Shown piece after piece: positions 45,443-56,099 of a DNA stretch of 64,000 nt (position 1 is its first letter; the number at the start of each line of letters is the position of its first letter). A model generated the notes under the pieces. The model did not search any database. It had not been told where the DNA came from and saw nothing but the letters and a program-made list of their open reading frames with translations. The translations under genes were made by a program, and so were the position numbers. The stretch is from Isoetes taiwanensis (Eukaryota; Streptophyta; Lycopodiopsida; Isoetales; Isoetaceae), in NCBI GenBank assembly GCA_021234155.1, contig JAJEKV010000131.1, positions 560,001-624,000 of the forward strand. Direction: 5' to 3'.

Positions 45443-46278
45443 AACAAAACGGAAGTTGGGGAACCATTTCGTAAAAAAAAAAAAAAAATTACTAAACGGA
45501 GCTCGACTATGGCGCATGGAAGAACAGGGAAACATGGACGAACAGGGGCTTCAGATCTTGGCTTCAGATTGATCCTGGGATGCTGGATTTTCCCAAGGCT
45601 GCCATAGATCCACTGCCCAGAATAGTCGCCCATGTCCCCTTCGCTGGAGCCGATTAGCAGAGCCGGAGCAGTCAAGGCGAAGCTGCTAAGCTTGATGCGG
45701 GTTCTTCATGCAGAGCTTTTGGCAAAGCTTCTTGGCATATCTTTTCAGGCCAAGCTTTACGGGTTCCAGGATGCAGAAAGATTTTGATCTGCTTTTTTCT
45801 ATCTCGCAGAAACATGGGATTTGAAGAAGCGAATCGCAGAGAAGCGCAGCCGACCTAGAGATCACCGGAATGCTGCCAGTAAAACAGAGGACCTCCAATA
45901 GTTCTTTAATGCCTGCCAATAAAACAGAGGACCCAAAAGCAAAGATACAAAAATATGCTCAAAATCCGATCAAACACAAAGGATCTGTAGCATTGAGCCT
46001 GCAAACAAATGAATCTAAAGTAGTATCGCGATTTCCCTTGTCTGCATTTACGCAATAAGAGAAAAAACAGGGAAGAACAAGGGAAACATGGACGAACAGG
46101 GGAAGAACAGAAAGAAAGGGCAAAAATGTGCAAAACATAGGAATGACCTTCTAAACCGGTCAAATTAGTTGTTGCCGGAATGTTGAATCCAACTTCCATT
46201 CCGGCATGGAGAGGATGCCACATGGCATCACGAGGTTAATCCTCAGCGAATAAATGGTGACCAACTTCCGTTTTGTTG
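45442..46278. mobile_element. Possible non-autonomous DNA element with 18-bp inverted ends
   Basis: CAACAAAACGGAAGTTGG (45442-45459) has its exact reverse complement at 46261-46278. The interior has duplicated phrases: GGAAACATGGACGAACAGGGG near 45528 and 46083, and ACAGAGGACC within near-repeats at 45882 and 45924. There is also a small palindromic CCGGAATG..CATTCCGG at about 46174-46203. No transposase. Target-site duplication not evident. The left inverted end abuts the hairpin at 45332-45442. Confidence 0.5.
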
Positions 46279-46459
46279 TGCATCCTATACTTCAGACATA
46301 ACAAAAGACATAACAAACAATAACAATGTTAAAACCTTTGTGGTGATTTATGAAGCTGCTATCAACCTACGTTAGAAATTTTGTTGGTAAACCATATGTA
46401 AAGATAGCCGGTGGATCTTAAGTTCGAACAAAAAGCATTTGTGTGGGCCTGTGTGTAAA

Positions 46460-47515
46460 ATAAATTCTAGAATGGGACTCGCAAGAAACCAACAAAGCGC
46501 CCATAGATAGGCTTCTCATTCATCTCAGCAGATTTTCTACAATGGTGGACAGTGGGTAGCTGCACACATGCGAACTACCCACGAAAAATAAAGGGAAAAT
46601 CCAATTATATCATTTGGACCCCAAAACAAATACAATGCTAATAGATGAGTGGCTGATGTACCTGCCGAAAGCTTATCACCGGGATTAAAAAACCCCGCCC
46701 TTTCGGGTTTTCGAGGAAAAACCCTAGTGATAAGCCTTCGGCAAGGGGCTTAGACAAACGTAAGGCATAGAATCGCTCCCAAAACCCCGCATGGAGAAGT
46801 CGAAGCGGATGCCGCCAACCAGCACACTGCACATCACCAACACAACAAGCGAGAAACATACCGGAGAATAGCATCACCCGGTGGGTGGAGAAAAGCATCA
46901 CCGGGTGGAAAAACATGATAAAACAAAACTTGTACAATAAACAAAGAAGGGGGAGGGTGGGTTCAAAGAGAATAAGGTACTGGCGAGAGAAGAGGAAGCC
47001 TTGATGAGACGGATGGATCTGGCTCAACACCTGAAATAGCGAATTCCCAACCCAAAACGGGCATCGCGCCGCATGCATGCATGACATGCATGCTCGTCCC
47101 ATTCTAGAATGGCGATCCGGATGTCTCGGATCGATCGCGATTCTAGAATGGGACTCGCAAGAAACCAACAAAGCGCCCGACTACCGAGAAACTTCCCTTA
47201 CAAACTAGGATCAAGGACGAGGTCACGGGGCGAGGCCAAAGGCCAGTAAAGGATAGCAAGAAAGATACGTCAAATTGGCTAAACCAGGCAGGAAGAAGCC
47301 CCTCCCCTGCCTGGAAACAATTCAAAGAGAATAAGGTATGCTTTGAGAGAAGAGGGAAGCCTTGATGAGACGTGGATCTGGCTCTGCACGCTGAAATAGC
47401 GAACTCCCAACCCAAAACGGGCATGCGCCGCCCGCATGCATGCATGACATGCATGCTCGTCCCATTCTAGAATGGCGATCCGATGTCTCGGATCGATGCG
47501 ATTAATCTTTCAAAT
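46460..47515. repeat. Dispersed repeat with stem-loop, internally duplicated (relative of 4848-5320)
   Basis: The stem-loop at 46671-46735 (arms GCTTATCACC.. / ..GTGATAAGC) is followed by blocks shared with 4.9-5.3 kb. Inside, the block AATAAGGTA..GAAGCCTTGATGAGACG...CCAACCCAAAACGGGCAT...GCATGCATGCATGACATGC occurs at about 46970-47145 and again at about 47326-47510. The phrase TTCTAGAATGGGACTCGCAA with its flank occurs at about 46465 and 47140. The repeat is full of short palindromes (ATTCTAGAAT, GCATGCATGC). Confidence 0.7.
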
Positions 47516-50500
47516 TTTTGGCATTTGACATGGAAGCTGAAAACATGAGTTACAACCTATGTTGGAGATAATGATATAAGATTCCATTTTGGATGGTCAA
47601 AACAATGCAACTAATACATGGCAACTAAAATAATAATCACAATGGTGTTACGAAAGTTGAAATATTATTGCAGTCTAGGAGGCTATGGTATTATCATAGT
47701 TAATGACATTTCCTCTTCACATACATGTGGAATGCTCATTAGCAAGACCATGGACACAAAGCATTGTAGGTAGCATGCTATCAAATTCTAAGTTAGTGAT
47801 AATTCTTCCGTAATCAAACATGTGGGTTGCTCATAGCAAGGCCATGGAGATAAAAAATTGTAGATCTTCTCTATGTTGATTTCTATGATGATTTGTGCCA
47901 TCAAGCATACACATAATCAACGTAACAAATAACAAACCAATTTTATTCCATCATGAGACCCTCATTCACATAACAACTAGAATTTTAATTGTTCAGAGTT
48001 GTCATGTGCCAAAATCTGAGCTTTGCCATATGACCATCAAGTCTAAAGCATCATCTATTATTGCAAACAAGTGATGGTGCCTGTGTTTATTTAATGAAGT
48101 AGGCATTTTAACAGCTTTTTGTTGGGACAAATAATGGTGAAGCACACTTTTGTGTAAAAAAAGCTGGAACCTCTAGGAGTCAAATTATGTTCATGGCTTA
48201 TAACAAATAGGGTTCTTTATCATTATTAACTCACTTAATTAGCTAGGGACAAAGACTTTGAATTGGGTATGTTGTCTATGGTAATCGGCAATAGAGAGGA
48301 GCTTAATTTGCAAAATAAACAATACGTAGATCAGTTGAAAAACATGAACAATAAAAGAGAGAGCATCATTTACAAGTTCCATCAACTTATGCCCAGCAAC
48401 TTGGGCACTCTAACTAGTTCTTTAATAGTATACTTGCTTGCATATGCTCCTAGCACATGTTAAGGTTTTTGTGAGTTTGTTATGCACCTTAGTTTAAGGA
48501 TTCCCATGAGACTAAATGCCCTCTCATCCTCTATGGAACCAAAGATTATGATTTGACAAATATTCTGCAGGCTTGAAGTATATGGGGATGTGCTTTTGTA
48601 GCACTTGAATATACCCTTTTTTTAGGCAAAGCCTTGTGACTGCACCATTTAGTCGGCGCTTCCAAGTTCTCAACTCATGCCCACACAGAATTCTTCTTCA
48701 GCAATCATGTTTGCAAATGTTTTTTATGAAGTTTTGGTCGAAAAGAAAAGTTTAAATCAAAAATAATTTTTCAAAACTGGGTTTCTTCTCTTGCAAACCA
48801 CTGAAAATATCTAAGCCAAATTAAAAGAAGCTAAAAGAAGCAGCGGACTTTTTAGGGATCAAGAGGACCATGATGCACTGGCTATGGTCCCGGCCAAGTT
48901 TTGTTTTGCATTTAACTGTTCTTGATCCAATTGCCATCAACTATCGGATCCTAATAATCTTCGACGTCCCTTGGGAATGAGAAATTAGGATGGAGCTAGC
49001 TTAATGTTCTGCCCTGTTTTCTCTGATTTGTGTGTCGGATCAAAGCCTTCGTGTTTCCCTAAAAATCCCTTGTGTGTCGGATATTGAGTGCCCTAAAAAA
49101 TACCCTTTTTTTTTTATTTGTGCTGGGCAGCGAAGATCTATTGCTGAACCATCAGATGAAGATGTAGGGCCACAAATATCTTCTGCTTGTGACCTCTCCT
49201 AATCTGAAAATAGGTGTCAAATACCCGTCAAAATTGCAAGGCTTAATTTGGAACGCGAGGTTCATTTGAATGTGTAACAAAGTTGATGAATTTGGGTCAA
49301 ACAAGAATACAAGATTTCGAAGCAGAAGGTCAGTAGTGGTGGTGCCTAGAGTTTCCATATCAATCTTCAGATCATATCTCTTGATTCCGCGTCAGTTTTG
49401 GATGTGCTGAGCTCATCAGAAAGCTTGTCGCATGCTTATATTGTTGATATAATGATTAGATGCTGGTTTTGTAAATTTGAGCAATGAAGAATCAAACAAT
49501 TCCAGCCCTCTTTGATGACAGCAGGGTTTGGTTACGGCACTTTTTTGGGCATAACTCTCACATATAATGGCAAACTTTGACGTACTTGGTATTAGAGACT
49601 GAGAAAAAAAATACCATCAAGAAAAGCTTCCATCTATTCAAGGAACTCTCCTTTTATACATCTCAGGCGGTGTATCCATTTATGGGACCTCACCGCACTG
49701 CTTGATTAATGGAATAGTTAAAGCAAGCTCCTTAACTTCTGGAATTCCAGAAATAGCTAACCCTATTTAGACTGAACCCTAACAACCAGATGTCACATGA
49801 CTAATAGTTATATTTGTTACAACAATATCAGAGTTCCAATACTCCTCCTCAAATATGACTTACCAGATCAATGCTTCAAGACAAAACATAAATACAACTC
49901 AAGAAAAAGACTTAGCAAGAACTAATCAGAAATGAAGAATTGTATGATGAACCATCAAAATCCTCCTGCAGCAAAACAGTAGCATTTCCCAACTCCCATC
50001 TCTTGCAGGCATTCATGAAACCTTGTTTTTACGAAGAAATTTCAAGTCGACAGAGGTGCAATTAAGTTTGTTCTTGCAGGAGCAAATATTATGTGCCCAG
50101 TCATTCTGAACCATCTGATACATCTCTATACCTACAAAGAAAGCATTACAAAAAATCAACCGCCACAAAATCCGGCCCGGATATTCAGATTTTCCAAAGA
50201 ATCTTCAACAATTTTCAAAGACCTGCCATCGATTTGAACTATTTTTCATCTCACTGTTGAATCCTGGGAGACTATCTTGGCTGCAGGCTGTCGGATTGCG
50301 ATCTACAGCTTGAACAGGGGAGCATGGGAGCAGGTGACGTGGTTCTCCAACGAAAAAGGTGGATGACGTGGATGCCCGCTGAACTTGGGACGAGCAAAGC
50401 TTGCCGATCAAAAATTTAAAAAGGTGCCACAACGACTAGACGTTTGGCACCTTAGGTGTGATATTGGGTGCCTGCCTAAATTCCACGCGGCATAATTATA

Positions 50501-50990
50501 CTGGTTATCACTTTATATTTTTTCAGTTTTGGCAGTAGTGTGATTTGGCCCTAACTGACATGGGCGTAGAAAAGAAGTAATTAAAGGTCCGTATTCCAAT
50601 CACCGGCAGATTCTTTGTGGAGGACAAATCGATGGGCAACAAATAAGCAACCGACGCCGTTGTTGGGATTCCACCGCAGGGTGGAAATGCCCGAGGTGGA
50701 GTCGCTTACTAGGATTTTTGTGATTCGGGATGTTGCCCTACCAGATGGTCGGGTGATGCACGAAAAGATGGCAGCTAAGCTCAAGAAAGCTTCAATTACA
50801 AAACTATCACGACTTCTGTGGAATGGTGATTCCGGCACTTTGATTCCAAATTCCAGCACTTTGATTCCAAGAAGCTGGTATTTGTTGCAAGCAAGGTTGC
50901 AATCTGCCGGCCTAGTGGAATCTGGGCCTAAGTTTAGGTGACGTGGTATACTCGTGGCATACACGTGGCATAGCTAGAATTGCAGCAAAA
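47516..50990. other. Intergenic DNA, no gene recognised
   Basis: No coherent ORF family. The 49.36-49.65 kb stretch has the text style of plant LTR retrotransposon non-coding DNA. The 50.58-50.96 kb stretch is open on both strands, but neither frame has family features; it is probably promoter or leader DNA of the downstream ferroxidase gene. Confidence 0.4.
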
Positions 50991-51091
50991 GTGTGCACCT
51001 CGGGTTGGGCAACCCTGGTAACGAGGAAGGTCCAGATGTAAACGGAGCTTCGTTTTCGGGCAAAGAAGCGCCGGCAAGAGATTCAGCCGTC

Positions 51092-52879
51092 ATGCAGCTT
51101 CTGTTACGCATAGCTAGTAGCCTTTTTGCATTCTATGCCACTGTTGTACATGGCCTCCATTCTGTTTGCCATGCCATGGATCCCAGTCCTACACTCGAGC
51201 ACTTTGTAGACATATTACCCTTGCCCCAACTTATTCGAGTACTCAACGGAACAACTCTCACCCTTGGAGCTTACAAAATTTCTCAGGTACTGCCTCTAAC
51301 CTCCAAAAATTCTCTTCTTTTATGATTGCATCTTTAGATCTGGCTGAATGCCTCACAGAAATTGCACAGGGATCTTCCAGAAACAACAGTTTATGCATTT
51401 GGCACAAGCCAGTCTACTGCCACATACCCAGGTCCAACATTAGTAGCAAGGCGAGGAATTCCTACGTTTATAAACTGGCAAAATCACATCCATGATAACC
51501 ATCATATGTTTACTATTGATAAAACTATCCATTGGGCTAATCCCAAATGTGAAGGTGTTCCTATTATTCCTCATCTTCATGGCAGTGAGACTTCTAGCTT
51601 TTCAGATGGCCACCCTGATGCCTGGTTTACTGCACGAGGAGAAAAAGGCCCTAAATGGTCTTCTCAGCCATTCACATACCCTAATACTCAGTTTCCAACC
51701 ATGCTATGGTACCATGACCATGTTATTGGGATCACAAGACTGAATGTGTATGCAGGACTTGCAGGTCTTTATATCTTAACATGGCCTGAGGTAGAAAAGC
51801 CTCTTAATCTGCCCTCTGGTAGGTATGAAGTTCCCCTTGTTATTCAAGATAGACATTTTTTTCCAAATGGGTCGCTTAATTTTCCAGATATTGGAAATAG
51901 GGCAGAGCATCCCAATTGGTGTCCCGAGGTTTACGGAGATGTAATTCTTGTGAATGGCAAGGTATGGCCTTATATGAAGGTGGAGGCAAGGAACTACAGG
52001 TTCAGAATGTTGAATGGTGCAAATGCCAGGTTCTTTACCCTTTCCTTTACTCCTGCATTGAGTTTTCTTAAGATAGGCAGCGATGGTGGCTATCTTTCTT
52101 CTCCTATCAATCTTACCACTATAACATTAGGTCCAGGGGAGAGGTCTGATATTATAGTAGACTTTTCCACGCTTAAGCCTGGAACTGAGTTCTATCTCAA
52201 TAACTCAGCCAGAGTTAGATTTCCTGATGGCAAGCGGCCTATTAAAGGGACCAATGTAGTCATGAAATTTCTCATTGCTCAAAAGAAGAGTAAAGCTTAC
52301 CAGAAATTTTCTACTCTAACTAGGCTTCCTCAGCTATTTAATAGACAGTATGATGGACTAGCTGACGCTCCTCGACGTTATTTTAGTCTTGATAATCAAT
52401 TCTATATCAATAACATGACCTGGCTTACTCCTATTACAGAAAACTGCATTCTGGGTACAAAGGAATTATGGAATATCATAAATCCTACTCATGATGCGCA
52501 TCCGATGCATGTTCATCTTATACAGTTTGAGATGTTAAGTCAGCAGGCATTTGATGTCAACAGGTACACCAATAAATCATGTTCAATGGCTATTTCATAT
52601 CCAGATAAGAGAAGCTGCTACTTGGGATATGCAAAGGGGCCCAGTTATGACCAGAGTGGTTGGAAGGATACTGTTGTAGCATGGCCGGGAAATGTCACCT
52701 CCTTAGTCCTCAGGTTTTGTTCTCAAGATGGATCAATGTTTCCATTTGACCCTGCAAAGGGTCCCGGTTATCCTTGGCATTGCCATGTATTGGGACATGA
52801 AGATAATGATATGATGAGGCCCTTTATGCTTATGCCATTTTTCTCTGAAGGTGCCCATGCCCTTGATCCCACTCAATGA
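51092..52879 (+). CDS. LPR-type multicopper oxidase (ferroxidase), two exons, intact
   Basis: Exons 51092-51286 and 51359-52879 are joined across a 72-bp phase-0 intron (TCTCAG|GTACTG ... CTCACAG|AAA), giving 571 residues; Arabidopsis LPR1 is about 580. I chose the first ATG of exon 1 (MQLLLRIASS), which starts a hydrophobic probable signal peptide; the frame upstream has no ATG. All four copper-ligand clusters are present: HLHG (137-140), WYHDH (182-186), HPMHVH (446-451) and W-HCH-x3-H-x4-M (about 538-550), the last giving the type-1 Cys, His and Met. LPR enzymes oxidise Fe(II) at the cell wall or ER and tune root growth to low phosphate. The family is bacterial CotA-like in character. Potential N-glycosylation sites (N-L-T, N-V-T, N-M-T) fit secretion. 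The nearest neighbours are transposon debris, so no operon-like context. Confidence 0.95.
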
Positions 52880-53660
52880 GTATGCACTTGGATGCTGTGA
52901 CCTCCTTATTTTAATGGAACAATTTGGCTACTTTTAGTGTACAAGTTGTAATGATTGTTATCCTATGACAGATGCTTTCAAGTTGGTGTGAGATCCAATC
53001 ACAACCACAAGCACAAGCATATGACTTTTACTGCAAAATCAAGCATGCCATTCAAATATATAATGCAATAACAAACCAATGATACCAATTTTATGTACAA
53101 AAAGATGCTAATGCATCAATGGGTTGCCCTTTGGAGGAGCCATTGATGCGTGCGTAATTATTCTGGACGTTTTTGTGCCGAATAATATTGTGTATAAAAA
53201 GTATGGTATGTATAGAAGGAATTTGGACTCTCAAACTGCTTTTGGTTTCGGTGTTTGGTCATAATCGAATATGAGGTTCAGTTATTGAAATTGTTAAAGC
53301 ACTTTCCTTGATGCTACACCCACTTTCAAATGTTCCACTTTAGAAGAATAGCTCAACACCTTCTTCGACTATGACGAGAAAGGTCCCAAGTTAGGAAAAT
53401 AGCTCAAACAACTTGAGAATAAAGAAACATATGTATGCTCCTTTTGAAGAAATCGCACCAGTTTGCTTAATAAAGGACGGGAGTTCAGCGTGTAGCAAAA
53501 AATGGTGAAAGATGCAACGTAGTATTGAGTATTTCTAATGGACGAATCCAAAGTTCCAATAACACGTCAAGTATTAAAACAAAGGACTAAAGCAATCATT
53601 CATTTAGAGCAAGAATGATCCCAGTTAAGGCATGTTCCAAGTGGTTCTGGACCTAGCAGA
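52880..53660. other. 3' flank of the ferroxidase gene, no further gene recognised
   Basis: AT-rich DNA; no clear polyadenylation signal can be singled out. Towards 53640 it passes into the copia remnant. Confidence 0.4.
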
Positions 53661-53664
53661 CTAG

Positions 53665-53823
53665 ACCAAGAATCTTAAGACTAAGAGTGGTCATCACTTG
53701 ACCACTAAAAGACAGTTGGCTGACATGTTAACTAAAGCACTCAGAGAATCCAGGTTTACCATGTTGAAAGATCTGCTTAATATTCAAGGAACAGAAGTTG
53801 AGAATTCTCTGACACAGTCATGA
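53665..53823 (+). pseudogene. Ty1/copia polyprotein C-terminus
   Basis: A 52-codon frame ends in a TGA at 53821 and contains TKRQLADMLTKALRESRF, the usual end of copia RNase H (A-D-x-L/F-T-K-x-L). The rest of pol is missing or decayed. Confidence 0.75.
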
Positions 53824-53855
53824 CGTTAAACTATGAATATTCAATGATGGGGAAG

Positions 53856-54220
53856 TGTTGGGATTTATGAGATACAGAAAGAACCATTAGGGTAATATTT
53901 GATCATTGAATATTTGATGTAATGGTTCAATGGTTATCCGGCAGTATGAAATTCGAAGGTTATTTTTGGATAACCCAAGAGCCTAGCTCGGTGAACAGTG
54001 TCACCGGCCAGGTGGAACTACAAGCAATCATCTAGCAACCGCCTAGACGATCGAATGGACTGGATATTGGGATTGCCGGATTTCAGTGGTCCCCAAGAAT
54101 GTATAACTAGGAATTCATTTTTGTACAGATATAGCTGTGGAGCGAAACATTGAATTGAAGTTTTGAGTCTATTCACTGAAAATAATTTTGGTTAAATGCT
54201 CTAAGTTTTCGTGTGTGACA
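53856..54220 (+). mobile_element. Probable copia 3' LTR, about 365 bp
   Basis: A short purine tract (GATGGGGAAG) precedes TGTTGGGATTTATG, a typical copia LTR start, 33 bp after the pol stop codon. The end is placed tentatively at GTGTGTGACA (54220). No 5' LTR was found in the window, so this may be a truncated insertion. Confidence 0.5.
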
Positions 54221-54254
54221 TTGTAGTAGTTAAGTTCATAAGGTATAATAGTTT

Positions 54255-54470
54255 ATTGTTCTACATATCCTACGGTTCAGATGGCTTGGGAGTGTATATG
54301 TAATGGATCCTATGGTCCAGGTTGATCCTCATCATCGATCCGAGATCCTACGGTTCACGTTGTTTTGAATATGGCTCATGAGTTTATATGTAATGGGAGA
54401 AGTAGTGGAAGGGATCGGTGACGAGGGCGGTGGCAGTTCCGATTTTTTCTGAGCGCTCAGAAATGGCGCC
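54255..54470 (+). repeat. LINE 5' leader with tandem 'GATCCTAYGGTYCA' units, copy 1
   Basis: Irregular repeats of ATCCTA(C/T)GG(T/C)(T/C)CA followed by GGCT..GAGT.TATATGTAAT-type text precede the ORF0 start. The same leader, longer, lies at 62290-62645. Both end in TTTTTTCTGAGCGCTCAGAAATGGCGCCATGG-like sequence, containing the perfect palindrome TCTGAGCGCTCAGA. Confidence 0.8.
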
Positions 54471-54749
54471 ATGGTGAGACTATTTGCAATTCTGATACAG
54501 GGCACTCGACATTCATGTAGATGGCTTGAAGGAGAGCCTGATGTGCTATGGAACTCCCTGGTGATGCAGCAATTCTTCCCTGATCAACATTTTACTCCCA
54601 TTTTTTCAACCATTCCTGAAAACACTGTTCTTGCTGAAGAGTTTTGGTTAGGGGAATTTATTGATGATAGAAATGCTGTTGCCAATGGTGTATTCCATGT
54701 TTTCTGTGATTGGCATGATGGGAAAATCATAGTTAAAGTCTACTGTTAA
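54471..54749 (+). CDS. LINE ORF0 relative, 92 aa, intact
   Basis: The open frame begins MVRLFAILIQGTRHSCRWLE and contains FTPIFSTIPENTV, WLGEFIDDRNAVANGVFHVF and ends K-I-I-V-K-V-Y-C. It matches the 86-aa ORF0 of the 36-43 kb LINE through most of its length and the 62.6 kb copy almost exactly. It is followed 116 nt later by ORF1-like sequence. No domain recognised; the Trp- and Phe-rich composition suggests a small folded protein. Confidence 0.7.
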   Translation: MVRLFAILIQGTRHSCRWLEGEPDVLWNSLVMQQFFPDQHFTPIFSTIPENTVLAEEFWLGEFIDDRNAVANGVFHVFCDWHDGKIIVKVYC

Positions 54750-54865
54750 GATTAAGCAAAGGGGACAAAAAAAAACAAACAAACACAGCAAAATTCTAAA
54801 GAGAAAACGGATTTGATCCATAGTATTTTGGGAAGCTAGATATAGAGAATGGTAAATCTCCTATT

Positions 54866-55740
54866 TTGTTGTGTAAGGACAATTTAGGAAACGAGAACGA
54901 CAGCCAGATATTGGATTTTGTGCCTGATGAGCTCAAAATGATTGCAAGAAGAATGTATGTCATGTCAGATATTGAAAGGAGGAAATTGATACAACTTTTG
55001 AAAGCCTTGGGACCTGCAAAAGGACAGAATGCAGCGGTCAGTAATGATGAAACCAATAGGGTGAGAAAGGGAAAGGAAGTCGAAAAGAGCGCAGATAATC
55101 TAGTGGCTTTTGACGACTTCTTCACGTACTTGTCGGACTCAAAGCCGGAGAAGACAAGCGCAACTCCTATGGACATGGTAGCGATGAGGCAACAGATGGG
55201 GATAGGAGCTGTGCAAAGGCAACAAAATATTGTGAAGCCAATTTTGGAGCATCTGAACAATCTGCAAGAGGAGGAGGGCGAAATAGTTGTGCAAAAGACC
55301 AAGCATGTATTCCATGGTAAAATTCTGAAAAACCCATTTATGGAAGCAAGATTAAAACAGATGGTGAATTGAGCAGTGATTGGATGTGTTAGACATGAGG
55401 GAGTAAAACTCTCGATGATAAGAGCCGAGCTCGAAAAGCTAATTGAAAGTATCTCTATTTCTAAGATTTATTGGCTTGATTTCCCTTTCTTCATTGTGGA
55501 ATGTGGGAATGAGATCTCTGTTAAAATGCTCCTTAAACAAGGCACAATTACGAGAGCCAATATCCAAATCTTCTTTCAAAGATAGTACCCGGCCTTTGAT
55601 CCTCAGGATATTAAGCAGCTCTTCCATCCTGCACGAACATCGGTGCAGGGCCTCAGTCCAATCTATTGGAGTGATATACATTGCCTCCTGCTGGATTCAT
55701 TTGCACGAAATTGTTGAAGATGTGCGAAACCAAAGTAGCC
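54866..55740 (+). pseudogene. LINE ORF1 N-terminal fragment, related to the 36-43 kb element
   Basis: A 168-codon frame (54866-55372), then TGA, then a continuing match (IGCVRHEGVKLSMIRAELEK, IYWLDFPFFIVECGN, FHPARTSVQGLSPIYW) to about 55740. It aligns with ORF1 of the full LINE from V-A-F-G-D-F-x-T onward. One stop sits where the sister copy at 63.5 kb has Arg (CGA to TGA) and another where the full element has Trp (TGG to TAG). The zinc cluster, ORF2 and the 3' end are missing, so this is a 5' fragment. Confidence 0.75.
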
Positions 55741-56099
55741 GTTTTTGCATCGGGCCCAATACAGGGGCATTTTCACTATAGAGGTATTTTTAGAAATTTA
55801 CCTACATCTTATCCTGCAATGCATATATTGATTAAATTTGATGTTCAGAGTTGGAGTTGGACTTGTTGCCCTTCAAAAATTTCCCTGGCACGACCTCCCA
55901 TTTCTTGTTCCAGTCTATGGCTTAGGTCTATGAAACATAATCTGTTGCTGGCCATCCGTATTGATGGCGAGAAGAAATGTTTCCCACTTCTCGCATGATA
56001 TTTTGCATAAAAAAGCCATGGCAAAGAGTTAATACAACACCGAGACAATACGAGGGACCACTTCCAACTTAAGGTTGTTGGAAAACGTTGCGTAATATG

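Noticed and set aside
50581-50964. Overlapping open frames on both strands upstream of the ferroxidase gene
   Set aside because: Neither frame shows a recognised family or plausible composition; two long frames on opposite strands point to chance openness.
50993-51091. Upstream extension of ferroxidase exon 1 from a GTG
   Set aside because: No ATG is present in this extension; the ATG at 51092 begins a signal-peptide-like segment and fits family length.
53856-54220. A complete copia element
   Set aside because: Only the last 52 codons of pol and one LTR-like stretch are present; no 5' LTR, gag or integrase was found.
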